12,077 nucleotides of DNA, from positions 1 through 12,077 of the forward strand of contig CAZCLK010000032.1 of NCBI GenBank assembly GCA_964499575.1, given 5' to 3'. This DNA is from JAAYCT01 sp964499575 (GTDB lineage Bacteria > Bacillota > Clostridia > Saccharofermentanales > Saccharofermentanaceae). A program made the translations under genes and the position numbers. Below, one piece after another: positions 6,552-12,077 of the stretch (positions within the stretch are counted from its first letter, which is position 1; each line of letters starts with the position of its first letter). The notes under the pieces are model-generated. The model was not told the origin of the DNA. It did not search any database and was given only the letters and a program-made list of their open reading frames with translations.

Positions 6552-6714
6552 GGGTTTGCCACCCCTTTCTGTTCTTCGCTTATTTCCGCTTTCACGTCGA
6601 AAAAGAGTCGTCCGCGTCCGATTCGACGAAGATCCCCTGCGAGGTCTCGATCTCCTTCGGTGGACAGCTGCGCTCAAACCCGGTGTACAGTTTCTTGATT
6701 TCTTCGTACTTCAT
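6548..6714 (-). pseudogene. Small ORF split by a single-base frameshift (or programmed -1 shift)
   Basis: ATG at 6714 with GGAGAG four bases upstream opens a 40-codon frame (MKYEEIKKLY...GIFVESDADDSFST) that stops at 6592. Stepping back one base at the TCTTTTTC tract (~6600-6607) continues as FFDVKAEISEEQKGVANP and ends at TGA 6548-6550, overlapping the racemase ATG by four bases. Both halves have protein-like composition (acidic, no internal stops), and the joined product of ~55 residues would be translationally coupled to the racemase. I do not recognise the family. A deletion, a sequencing error or real ribosomal slippage would all look like this. Confidence 0.45.
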
Positions 6715-6816
6715 TCGTCTCTCCGGTCTCTGCGCGAAAGCCCCGGCGTCGGGCAGTTTTTCTTTTCGGGAAAGCGACGGATCCTCGCCGGGACAGCCGA
6801 TCGCCCCGCGCTTCCT

Positions 6817-7221
6817 TCAGAACAATTCTACCGCATAATGGTCTTTCGGGTAGAGGGTGCGCCTCCCGCGCGGATCGATGACCGATACGTTCGATTCGCC
6901 GGCGCGGCGATATTCGACGACAATCAGAGGGGCTGACGAGGCGTCCGGACCGGCCTGCGCTTTCGAACTTCGATCCGGATACTCCCAAATCAGTCGGCTC
7001 GCGTCCCGGATCCGAAAGACCGTATCGCTCGACTCCACGCCACGCGGCTCAAACACGGTCAACACTTCGCCCGTCTCAAACTCCAGAAGAAGCGCGTCGT
7101 CGCCCGGGAAATACCGAGTCCGAACGACGCGTCGGTAATCGTCGAGCGGCTTACCGTAAAACCCCCCGAAAAGCCGGGGCGTCCCGCCGTGGGTTATCAG
7201 TAACGTTGAAAGATCTTGCAT
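6817..7221 (-). CDS. Small conserved-looking protein of unknown function
   Basis: A soluble 134-residue protein with no signal peptide, membrane helix or enzyme motif. The visible core is FGGFYGKPLDDYRRVV (18-33), GEVLTVFEPRGV (51-62) and FRIRDASRLIWEY (69-81). From memory this resembles an unnamed Firmicutes family in which a G-x-P-x-D turn is followed by β-strands and an AS-x-x-x-WE motif, but I cannot name it. Residues ~83-97 (Ser/Ala/Gly/Pro-rich) look like a disordered insertion, and a C-terminal β-rich segment follows. The gene begins four bases after the AlkD-family gene; its ribosome site AGAGGTAGGG overlaps that gene's stop, so the two are translationally coupled. Confidence 0.75.
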   Translation of the reverse strand: MQDLSTLLITHGGTPRLFGGFYGKPLDDYRRVVRTRYFPGDDALLLEFETGEVLTVFEPRGVESSDTVFRIRDASRLIWEYPDRSSKAQAGPDASSAPLIVVEYRRAGESNVSVIDPRGRRTLYPKDHYAVELF

Positions 7222-7225
7222 TTCC

Positions 7226-7924
7226 CTACCTCTTCACCCGGAGCGTCCGCAGATACGCCTTCGTTTCTGCGCTGATCTGCCGGCTCTCGATCGCCTTTTG
7301 GATTGACTTGTTGTGCGTCCATGGATCGAGCCGGTGCCCGGTAAGGTACGGGATCGTTTCCCCGTACCGATCGCACAGTGCCGACGCGAAAAACCACGCG
7401 ATCATCATACGGACATAGTATTCCTCCGAACGGACGGACGCGACGAGCTCCGGAATCTCCGGGGTAAACGCGTCGCCGAGAAAATGCCGCATCAGGATAC
7501 CGATCGCGTACCGGCACGTGTAGGTGTGCGGCGAGTAAAGCCAGTCGGCGCGAAGCTTTTCGAGAATCTGCGGCCGGTGCTTCCCGAAAATCTTCGGGCT
7601 CATCAGGTCGCACGTCGCCCAGTTGTCGACGTACGGGAGAAAGCGGTCGAGCGCTTCGACCGCCGGCTCGTATTCGCCGATCCGCTCGATCAGGAAGCCG
7701 TGAAGGTTATCCTCCTCGTAGTAACGGTGCGGCAGAATCCGGAGGAATTCGGCGGCTCCTTCGGTCTTCGAGAATTCGATCGCGAACTCCCGAAGCGCGG
7801 GCGTCCGCACGCCGATGATGCGGTCCTTTTCGACGGTCGGCATCAGCTTCGCGTGAAAGTCGCGGTATCCCAAGTCCTGAAGCGCGAAAAGCCGTTCGCG
7901 CACGGTTTGTTTGATGAGTTGCAT
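7226..7924 (-). CDS. DNA alkylation repair enzyme, AlkD family (alkylpurine DNA glycosylase)
   Basis: This 232-residue, all-helical HEAT-like-repeat protein matches the AlkD/PF08713 family, which excises N3- and N7-alkylpurines without base flipping. Motifs include YYEEDNLHGFLI (69-80), NWATCDLMSP (101-110), CRYAIGILMRHFL (137-149) and VRMMIAWFFASALCD (171-185). The B. cereus AlkD pocket residues Trp109, Asp113, Arg148 and Trp187 appear to correspond to Trp102, Asp106, Arg138 and Trp177, so the active site is complete. Length is normal. The start has AAGGAGG four bases upstream. It is followed after four bases by the unknown small gene and preceded by the DUF4143 ATPase with a 39-base gap. 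AlkD relatives include YtkR2, which removes bulky yatakemycin adducts; whether this one handles bulky lesions is not readable. Confidence 0.93.
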   Translation of the reverse strand: MQLIKQTVRERLFALQDLGYRDFHAKLMPTVEKDRIIGVRTPALREFAIEFSKTEGAAEFLRILPHRYYEEDNLHGFLIERIGEYEPAVEALDRFLPYVDNWATCDLMSPKIFGKHRPQILEKLRADWLYSPHTYTCRYAIGILMRHFLGDAFTPEIPELVASVRSEEYYVRMMIAWFFASALCDRYGETIPYLTGHRLDPWTHNKSIQKAIESRQISAETKAYLRTLRVKR

Positions 7925-7963
7925 GGGGCCTCCTTCAAATGGTATTTCGAGTTTTCCTGAAGA

Positions 7964-9238
7964 CTAATCGCGCAACACCGTGATCGGTACGACAAATACT
8001 CCGTCCTCTCTTCGGTACGCAGCGTTGGATAATCCACAGAGGACACAGAGCACGGAAGGCGGGATCCCTCCGGGCTCATTCGCAATTTCCTTTTGGATCC
8101 GGAGAAGATTAGCGGCCGCCTCATCAATCCGGTTTGCGCCGAGTTTGATCTCAACGGCGCACCATGATCCGTCCCGATTTTCGATTACCGCGTCGATCTC
8201 GCGATTCTTATAGTCGCGGTAATGGAAAAGCTGCGCACCGGAGACTTCCGCGTAACAGCGAAGATCCCGCTCACAGAGCGCTTCGAAAAGAAAGCCCAAC
8301 GTCTCGAGATCATTGAGAAGTCGTTCCGGAGTCGCCTCCAGAAGAGCCGCGGCCAGTGACGGATCACTGAAATGTCTCTTCTCCGCCAGTTTTATCCGCG
8401 TCGAAGAGCGAATTTCGGATGTGAACGGGCGTTGATTTTCGATAAGAAACAGTCGCTCGAAAAGGCTCAGATAATCCGCGATCGTACTTGGGTCAATGTC
8501 GTCTTCGTCGGTGGTTTGCACGTCCCTTCTCAACGTTCCGGCCGAGGCGGGTGTACTCTCATTGCGTGCAAGTGAACGAAGAAGACGCCGCATTTTGATC
8601 AAGTCCCGACGCACGCCGTCGATTCGAAAAGTATCGCCGTCAATGACCAGATCCAGGTACTCCTTGGGAATAAGCATCGCCTCTTGGATCGGCAGTCCGA
8701 CACTTCCGGGCCAGCCGCCGCGGATAATAAGCCCGATAAGTTCTCGGATGTCGGTCTTTCCGGTCATGACCGAATCCAGATGCCCTTCGCACAGGGACTT
8801 TAAGGATACCGCGCCGCTCGAATCGCCGGACTCGAAAAGCGACATCGGGCGCATACGGACTTTCGCGATTCTTCCGGCTCCGCTGTGCAAAATTCCCTTG
8901 TGCGTCGGCGTCGCGGAACCGGTCAGAATGAATTGTCCCTTATGGCCGGACTGATCTACCTGATGACGCACGGCATCCCACAATGCCGGTACCTCTTGCC
9001 ATTCATCGATCAGTCGGGGAGCTTCCCCTTCCAGAACCAGCATCGGATCCGTTTCGGCTAATTTTCTGTTCTGGAAATTGCCGCTCGGGTCACCCAAAAA
9101 AATCCGGCTCTTGCTGTGACGTGTCGCGGTCCACGTTTTTCCGCACCACTTCGGTCCCTCGAGGCAAACGGCTCCGAACGCCGAAAGATACTGCTCGATC
9201 TTTGGGTCCACTAAGCGGGGTCGGTATTCCTGTTTCAT
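7964..9238 (-). CDS. AAA_14/DUF4143 family ATPase
   Basis: A 424-residue protein of the widespread, scattered family with an N-terminal AAA_14 ATPase and a C-terminal DUF4143 domain. Walker A is GPKWCGKT (28-35), Walker B RLIDEWQ (75-81) with Asp78-Glu79, and sensor-1-like FILTGSATP is at 103-111. The C-terminal half contains IADYLSLFERLFLIENQRPF (253-272), then REIDAVIE (346-353) and AVEIKLG (361-367), which have the spacing of a PD-(D/E)xK nuclease-like core (Asp349, Glu363, Lys365). Catalysis by that domain is not established for the family. The start has AAGGGGG nine bases upstream and a promoter-like pair just before it. The biological role of the family is unresolved. Its DNA-repair neighbours may be coincidental, as these genes turn up in many contexts. 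Confidence 0.92.
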   Translation of the reverse strand: MKQEYRPRLVDPKIEQYLSAFGAVCLEGPKWCGKTWTATRHSKSRIFLGDPSGNFQNRKLAETDPMLVLEGEAPRLIDEWQEVPALWDAVRHQVDQSGHKGQFILTGSATPTHKGILHSGAGRIAKVRMRPMSLFESGDSSGAVSLKSLCEGHLDSVMTGKTDIRELIGLIIRGGWPGSVGLPIQEAMLIPKEYLDLVIDGDTFRIDGVRRDLIKMRRLLRSLARNESTPASAGTLRRDVQTTDEDDIDPSTIADYLSLFERLFLIENQRPFTSEIRSSTRIKLAEKRHFSDPSLAAALLEATPERLLNDLETLGFLFEALCERDLRCYAEVSGAQLFHYRDYKNREIDAVIENRDGSWCAVEIKLGANRIDEAAANLLRIQKEIANEPGGIPPSVLCVLCGLSNAAYRREDGVFVVPITVLRD

Positions 9239-9264
9239 GACGCTTTACCCCCTTCAATAAGAAG

Positions 9265-9293
9265 AGAATAACGCATTCCTACATATTTTGCAA
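9265..9293 (-). promoter_or_regulatory. Candidate promoter for the DUF4143 ATPase gene
   Basis: On the minus strand TTGCAA (9293-9288), a 17-base spacer, and TATTCT (9270-9265) give 4/6 matches in each box with ideal spacing. The predicted 5' UTR is ~25 bases and contains the ribosome site. The -35 and most of the spacer lie inside the first 23-bp repeat. This suggests that the ATPase and genes downstream can be transcribed separately from the Fpg-like gene. Confidence 0.35.
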
Positions 9294-9394
9294 TTCTATT
9301 CCCATATATTTTACATTTTCATTCCTACGTATTTCGTCTTTCCACTCCCACATATTTCCGAATTTCATTCCAATATATTTCGTCTTTTCATTCC
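9274..9394. repeat. Five exact-period 23-bp AT-rich repeats after the Fpg-like gene
   Basis: Units start at 9274, 9297, 9320, 9343 and 9366, every one exactly 23 bp, with a sixth CATTCC start at 9389 inside the end of the Fpg-like gene. The conserved core on the plus strand is CATTCCYACATAT, then TTCG and a T-rich end. On the minus strand each unit begins GGAATGAAA-like, and the gene's own stop TGA (9390-9388) lies in the junction between the fifth and sixth copies. The array is much more AT-rich than its surroundings. Units diverge at several positions, so the array is not a very recent slippage product. It fills nearly all of the gap to the next gene. Confidence 0.92.
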
Positions 9395-10212
9395 ACCCTT
9401 TTCTGACACCCGGTACAATAATAGACCGAGCCTCCCATGTAGCTTTCCTTGACGATCGTACTGCCGCATACCGCGCAGGGGGCATTGACCGTGTTTTTCG
9501 ACATGACGGTGCGGTAGCCGCCGGGGTTACCAAGAAGGTCCTTCTCCGTGTCGCGCCCGCCGAGCCGGGTCATTTCCCCGAGCACTTCCCTGATCGCCGA
9601 AAGGAGCCCGGCGCGCTCGTCCTCCGTGAGCGTTGCGACCTTGCGTTTCGGATGGATCCGCGCGGCAAAAAGTATGTCCTGCAGGCAACCGTTTCCGATG
9701 CCCGGGAACCTCTGTTCCGTCGCCAGAAACGCCTTCGCGGAGAGGTTCGGTTGGCTCCCGGCCAGGCGCTCCCGGAATACTGCGTCGAACCCTTCGCTAA
9801 ACGGCGGGACCGACTCGCGGCTCGCGACATAGAATTTATTGAAATAGCCTTCCTCGTGGATGTTGATGCCGCCGTACATCGCGACCGTGAACACCAGATT
9901 CATGCCGCCTTCCAAGGCAAGGCGAAGTTGGTAGTCCTTCGGGACCTCCCCGTCCGTAAGGAGGCGCAGGTTGATCCCGTCATCCACCGACAGCCGCTTC
10001 CCGTTATCGAAAACCATCTCCGCGTAGATCCCGAAGCCCTCGGCCCGCTCGATCCGCGCGCCGCCGATCTGCTTTTCGAAAAGCGCCGGCTCCGGCTCAA
10101 AGAAGCAAAACTTATGCGGCTTGGTCGGCGGATACACCGCCTCGACGGTCCGCCCGGCGACTTGCTCGTTCAATTGCTTACTGAGGGTCAGGACCTCCGG
10201 TAATTCCAACAT
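9388..10212 (-). CDS. Fpg/Nei-family DNA glycosylase homologue lacking the catalytic N-terminal proline
   Basis: A 274-residue protein with the full Fpg/Nei layout: an N-terminal β-sandwich beginning MLELPEVLTL, a helix-two-turn-helix with QRFPGIGNGCLQDILFAA (167-184), and a C-terminal zinc finger CxxC-x16-CxxC (Cys246, 249, 266, 269). Canonical enzymes begin MPELPE and use Pro2 as the Schiff-base nucleophile and Glu3 as acid. Here residue 2 is Leu, so the nucleophile is missing although Glu3, Pro5 and Glu6 remain. Leu at position 2 also makes Met removal unlikely. From memory, Firmicutes have a subfamily with similar MIELPEA starts, so this is probably a real family feature rather than an isolated mutation. 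Function may be DNA binding or an altered glycosylase. The start has AGGAGG seven bases upstream and lies 36 bases after the GyrI-like gene. Confidence 0.88.
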   Translation of the reverse strand: MLELPEVLTLSKQLNEQVAGRTVEAVYPPTKPHKFCFFEPEPALFEKQIGGARIERAEGFGIYAEMVFDNGKRLSVDDGINLRLLTDGEVPKDYQLRLALEGGMNLVFTVAMYGGINIHEEGYFNKFYVASRESVPPFSEGFDAVFRERLAGSQPNLSAKAFLATEQRFPGIGNGCLQDILFAARIHPKRKVATLTEDERAGLLSAIREVLGEMTRLGGRDTEKDLLGNPGGYRTVMSKNTVNAPCAVCGSTIVKESYMGGSVYYCTGCQKRVE

Positions 10213-10248
10213 GGTTTTTCCTCCTGTTCGAGTATTTCATGCGGGCAC

Positions 10249-10884
10249 TCAGGCCCGATTCACCGGGTGTCTCAGGATCGTCTTCATCTTCGCCGGATCG
10301 CCCTTGCGCGGGTCCGACAGGTAGATCTCGTGGTGGCGGCGCGTGTCCGAGAAATCCTCCAGGAGGCCGTTTGAGGCGGTGAAGGCCATCATTCGCGCGA
10401 TCGTCTCCGCCTCCGTCGAAAACGGCCCGACGTGCATGCACTGGACACACAGGCCTTCGCGGAAGCGGACGAGTTGTGCCTTTTCGACGTCGAGGCCGGG
10501 CTTCTTTCTGGCAGCGATCGCGCGCGCCTTTTCGAAAAGCTCCGGCGTCACGAATTCCGGCTGCCTCAGCATCGAGATCCACTTATACTTTGACTTGTCG
10601 GTGAAGGCGCGGTCCGTCTCGTCGTCCACCCACCAGTACCCGTCCAGTGGCGGCACGACGTAGTCGAAGTATCCCTCCGGGGTTTCGCCGCTTCGGGGCA
10701 TCATCTTGATGGTGTAGGAGAGTGAGTATAAAAGTTCGACTGCTTTCCCGTACTCCCCTTCCGGATCGTTCGGGTCGCCCCGGCCGTCCACCCGAATAAA
10801 GGTCATTTCCGGCACGTCGATGACCGACGGCTCCGTCCCCGGCTGATACAATTCCTTTTCCTGTTTCTTATAATCGATCGCCAT
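10249..10884 (-). CDS. GyrI-like small-molecule-binding protein (COG4832 type)
   Basis: A 211-residue cytoplasmic protein. The family-typical start is MAIDYKKQEKELY, followed by VIDVPEMTFIRVDGRGDPND (21-40), EYGKAVELLYSLSYTIK (44-60), DYVVPPLDGYWW (74-85), a CMHVGPFSTE segment (149-158) and HHEIYLSDPRK (184-194). These match the stand-alone GyrI-like/AraC effector-binding-fold proteins of Firmicutes. Some members of this fold hydrolyse cyclopropane-bearing DNA-alkylating toxins (the GyrI-like cyclopropanoid hydrolases linked to yatakemycin resistance); others only bind small molecules. The aromatic/acidic pocket residues (Tyr83, Trp84, Trp85, Glu186, Tyr188) are consistent with either. An upstream in-frame Met adds 11 residues but lacks a ribosome site; the chosen ATG has GGAGG seven bases upstream. 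Confidence 0.9.
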   Translation of the reverse strand: MAIDYKKQEKELYQPGTEPSVIDVPEMTFIRVDGRGDPNDPEGEYGKAVELLYSLSYTIKMMPRSGETPEGYFDYVVPPLDGYWWVDDETDRAFTDKSKYKWISMLRQPEFVTPELFEKARAIAARKKPGLDVEKAQLVRFREGLCVQCMHVGPFSTEAETIARMMAFTASNGLLEDFSDTRRHHEIYLSDPRKGDPAKMKTILRHPVNRA

Positions 10885-10929
10885 TTTCGCACCTCCGCTT
10901 TTGTTTGGTACGTCCATTGTCGCAAAGAT

Positions 10930-10953
10930 AATATGACATCAAGGCGTCATATT
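10930..10953. promoter_or_regulatory. 8-bp inverted repeat, possible operator, upstream of the GyrI-like gene
   Basis: AATATGAC (10930-10937), spacer ATCAAGGC, GTCATATT (10946-10953) form a perfect inverted repeat in an AT-rich patch 46 bases before the GyrI-like start. The arrangement suits a dimeric regulator's site or a promoter element. I could not place a good -35. As a hairpin it lacks a proper U-tract on either strand. Confidence 0.4.
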
Positions 10954-10966
10954 TATAGAGGCGCGT

Positions 10967-10996
10967 AAAAATTCGGTCTTCCGGTCATCGGGACCG
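10967..10996 (-). terminator. Weak candidate terminator after the GNAT gene
   Basis: On the minus strand CGGTC (10996-10992), a 13-base loop and GACCG (10978-10974) are followed by AATTTTT. The stem is short and the loop can refold (CGGT/ACCG), so termination here would be partial at best. It lies 12 bases beyond the acetyltransferase stop. Confidence 0.3.
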
Positions 10997-11007
10997 CTTC
11001 CCGCGGC

Positions 11008-11535
11008 TTATCCCGGAGTCTGTCCTGGAGCATCGCTTTCCGCCCGAAAATCGCGCTCATACCGAACCTCGACGAGTTTTTCGCCCCCCAGTTCGATCCC
11101 GACCGAATCGCCGTTATACGAAAAGCCTTCCCGCTCGTAAAAAGCGCGCGCGGTGCGGTTCTTTTCGAGTACCCAGATGTAGATCCGGTCAAAGCCGCGG
11201 CCACGGAGCTCGTTCACCGCATGCCGGAAAAGCGCCTTTCCGTAGCCTTTTCTTACACATTCGGGGCGCACGTAGATCGATACAATCTCGCCCCAGCCCG
11301 CCCGGCTCTCATCCCGTGCCGCTCCGATCGTCGCGGTCGCGACCGGACGGCCGTCGACGCGCAGGACCCGGCTTGCGTCGGGAAATTCCGTAAGAAGCGG
11401 GATCCAATGTTCCGCGTGTATGCCCGCCAAATATTCGTCGGGCACGATCCCGCGATACGCGACCTTCCAGCTGTCCTCGTAAATTTGCGCCACTTCCGGC
11501 ACTTCATCGGGTCTCATCTTATCGATTACAAACAT
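11008..11535 (-). CDS. GNAT-family N-acetyltransferase
   Basis: A 175-residue acetyl-CoA-dependent N-acetyltransferase. The N-terminal MRPDEVPEVAQIYEDSWKVAYRGIVPDEYL (7-36) is the usual α1/α2 acceptor region. Motif A comprises IVSIYVRPECVRKGYGKAL (84-102), with the pyrophosphate loop R-K-G-Y-G-K (95-100). Motif B is LEKNRTARAFYEREGF (123-138), with the conserved Asn and Tyr. Full length for the family. The start lies six bases after the WYL regulator's stop, and the only ribosome site (GGGTGA) overlaps that stop, so the two genes are translationally coupled. The substrate cannot be assigned. An antibiotic, amine or protein N-terminus are all possible. Confidence 0.93.
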   Translation of the reverse strand: MFVIDKMRPDEVPEVAQIYEDSWKVAYRGIVPDEYLAGIHAEHWIPLLTEFPDASRVLRVDGRPVATATIGAARDESRAGWGEIVSIYVRPECVRKGYGKALFRHAVNELRGRGFDRIYIWVLEKNRTARAFYEREGFSYNGDSVGIELGGEKLVEVRYERDFRAESDAPGQTPG

Positions 11536-11541
11536 CTTGCG

Positions 11542-12077
11542 TCACCCATATAATTCCATCGACTTCAGAAGCCGCTCCCGCATCGCCTCGATCGCCTCCG
11601 GCGGGCTGACGATCCGCGCGTGCTCTCCGAAGGACGACGCGTACATGCAGACGGTCTCGAGGTCCGGGAGTGTTACGCGGCAGAGAAAGTCACCGTTTTC
11701 GAGCGGAATGAAGTCGCTGAATTCGTCGTATACGCGAAAAGCCATGCACTCGTCGATCTGATACTCGGCGTTCACATTCATGCTTGAGTAGGCGACCGGC
11801 TCCGCGACGACCCGCGTCGGCGCCTCCATCTCGAAATGTTCCGGCAACAGCGCAAGTTCCGTCATCCTCCGGAGTTTGAAAAATCGCGTGTCGTTTCTTA
11901 GCGTGCAGTGAGCGAAAAGATACCATGCCGCGCCTTTGAAGAGGAGTTTTAAGGGCCACACCTCGCGCCGGAGCGTCTCTGCCCGCCCGCTTGAGTAGGA
12001 GAAGGAGAGGACGCGCTTTTCGAGGATCGCGGTCTTGACCGTCTCGAAAATCGCCGCCTCGTCGCCGTAGTAGCCCC
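11542..12077 (-). CDS. WYL-domain transcriptional regulator (C-terminal part; 5' end beyond right edge)
   Basis: The frame is open to the right edge and encodes at least 177 residues. The visible fragment starts ~20 residues before AILEKRVLSFSYSS, the first strand of the WYL (Sm-like) domain. The diagnostic AWYLFAHC follows (W-Y-L at visible residues 51-53), then FFKLRRM, and then a WCX-type C-terminal extension to SMELYG. The missing N-terminus should carry the HTH that binds DNA in YafY/DeoR-like members of this family. WYL domains sense ligands, often nucleic acid, and many control DNA-damage or defence genes. GTG 11961 could open a 139-residue frame, but the WYL domain clearly begins upstream, so that start is rejected. 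The gene lies six bases ahead of the acetyltransferase and may regulate the downstream group. Confidence 0.9.
   Translation of the reverse strand, partial: GYYGDEAAIFETVKTAILEKRVLSFSYSSGRAETLRREVWPLKLLFKGAAWYLFAHCTLRNDTRFFKLRRMTELALLPEHFEMEAPTRVVAEPVAYSSMNVNAEYQIDECMAFRVYDEFSDFIPLENGDFLCRVTLPDLETVCMYASSFGEHARIVSPPEAIEAMRERLLKSMELYG

Noticed and set aside
6740..6766. GC-rich hairpin followed by TTTTTCTTTT on the plus strand
   Set aside because: Its polarity suits a plus-strand transcript, but all genes here are on the minus strand, and the stem needs a bulge. It may be chance.
7313..7960. 215-codon plus-strand frame
   Set aside because: It is the antisense shadow of the AlkD-family gene, which has a complete active site and a strong ribosome site.

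Overview
The window looks like chromosomal DNA of a moderately GC-rich Firmicute, most likely a Clostridia-type anaerobe. That is an inference from strong AGGAGG/AGGGGG ribosome sites, a clostridial-style internalin-like LRR lipoprotein, a two-gene FtsX-type ABC transporter and the families of the small accessory genes. No 16S, tRNA or core-metabolism gene is present to fix the taxon.

Layout. Bases 1-~56 resemble the terminal inverted repeat of an IS256-family element lying off the left edge. Bases 71-488 hold a non-coding tandem array (five full units and one truncated, ~74 bp) in which every complete unit carries a perfect 12-bp inverted repeat. An intrinsic terminator (506-536, + strand) closes the array. 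Four 45-bp hairpin repeats (541-711) follow and run into the 3' end of a minus-strand LRR lipoprotein gene (704-2287). A 579-bp intergenic region then contains a good sigma-A-type promoter and a ~145-nt structured leader ending in a 13-bp-stem terminator, about 140 bp upstream of a plus-strand ABC transporter operon (ATPase 2867-3565, FtsX-like permease 3562-5781).

From 5826 to the right edge all genes are on the minus strand. In transcription order they are: a WYL-domain regulator (partial), a GNAT acetyltransferase, a GyrI-like/COG4832 protein, an Fpg/Nei homologue lacking the catalytic Pro2, an AAA_14/DUF4143 ATPase, an AlkD-type alkylpurine glycosylase, a small unrecognised protein, a frameshifted small ORF, and an aspartate/glutamate racemase homologue with Ser in place of the usual first catalytic Cys. 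Spacings are mostly short, but a 23-bp repeat array with an internal promoter (9265-9394) and a 123-bp gap (10885-11007) probably split it into several transcripts.

The two most interesting themes are these. First, the AlkD-type, Fpg-type and GyrI-like genes lie close together; the first and last families are paired in protection against cyclopropane DNA-alkylating toxins such as yatakemycin. Second, three minus-strand genes carry tandem repeats that start at or over their stop codon, in addition to the hairpin array at the left edge.
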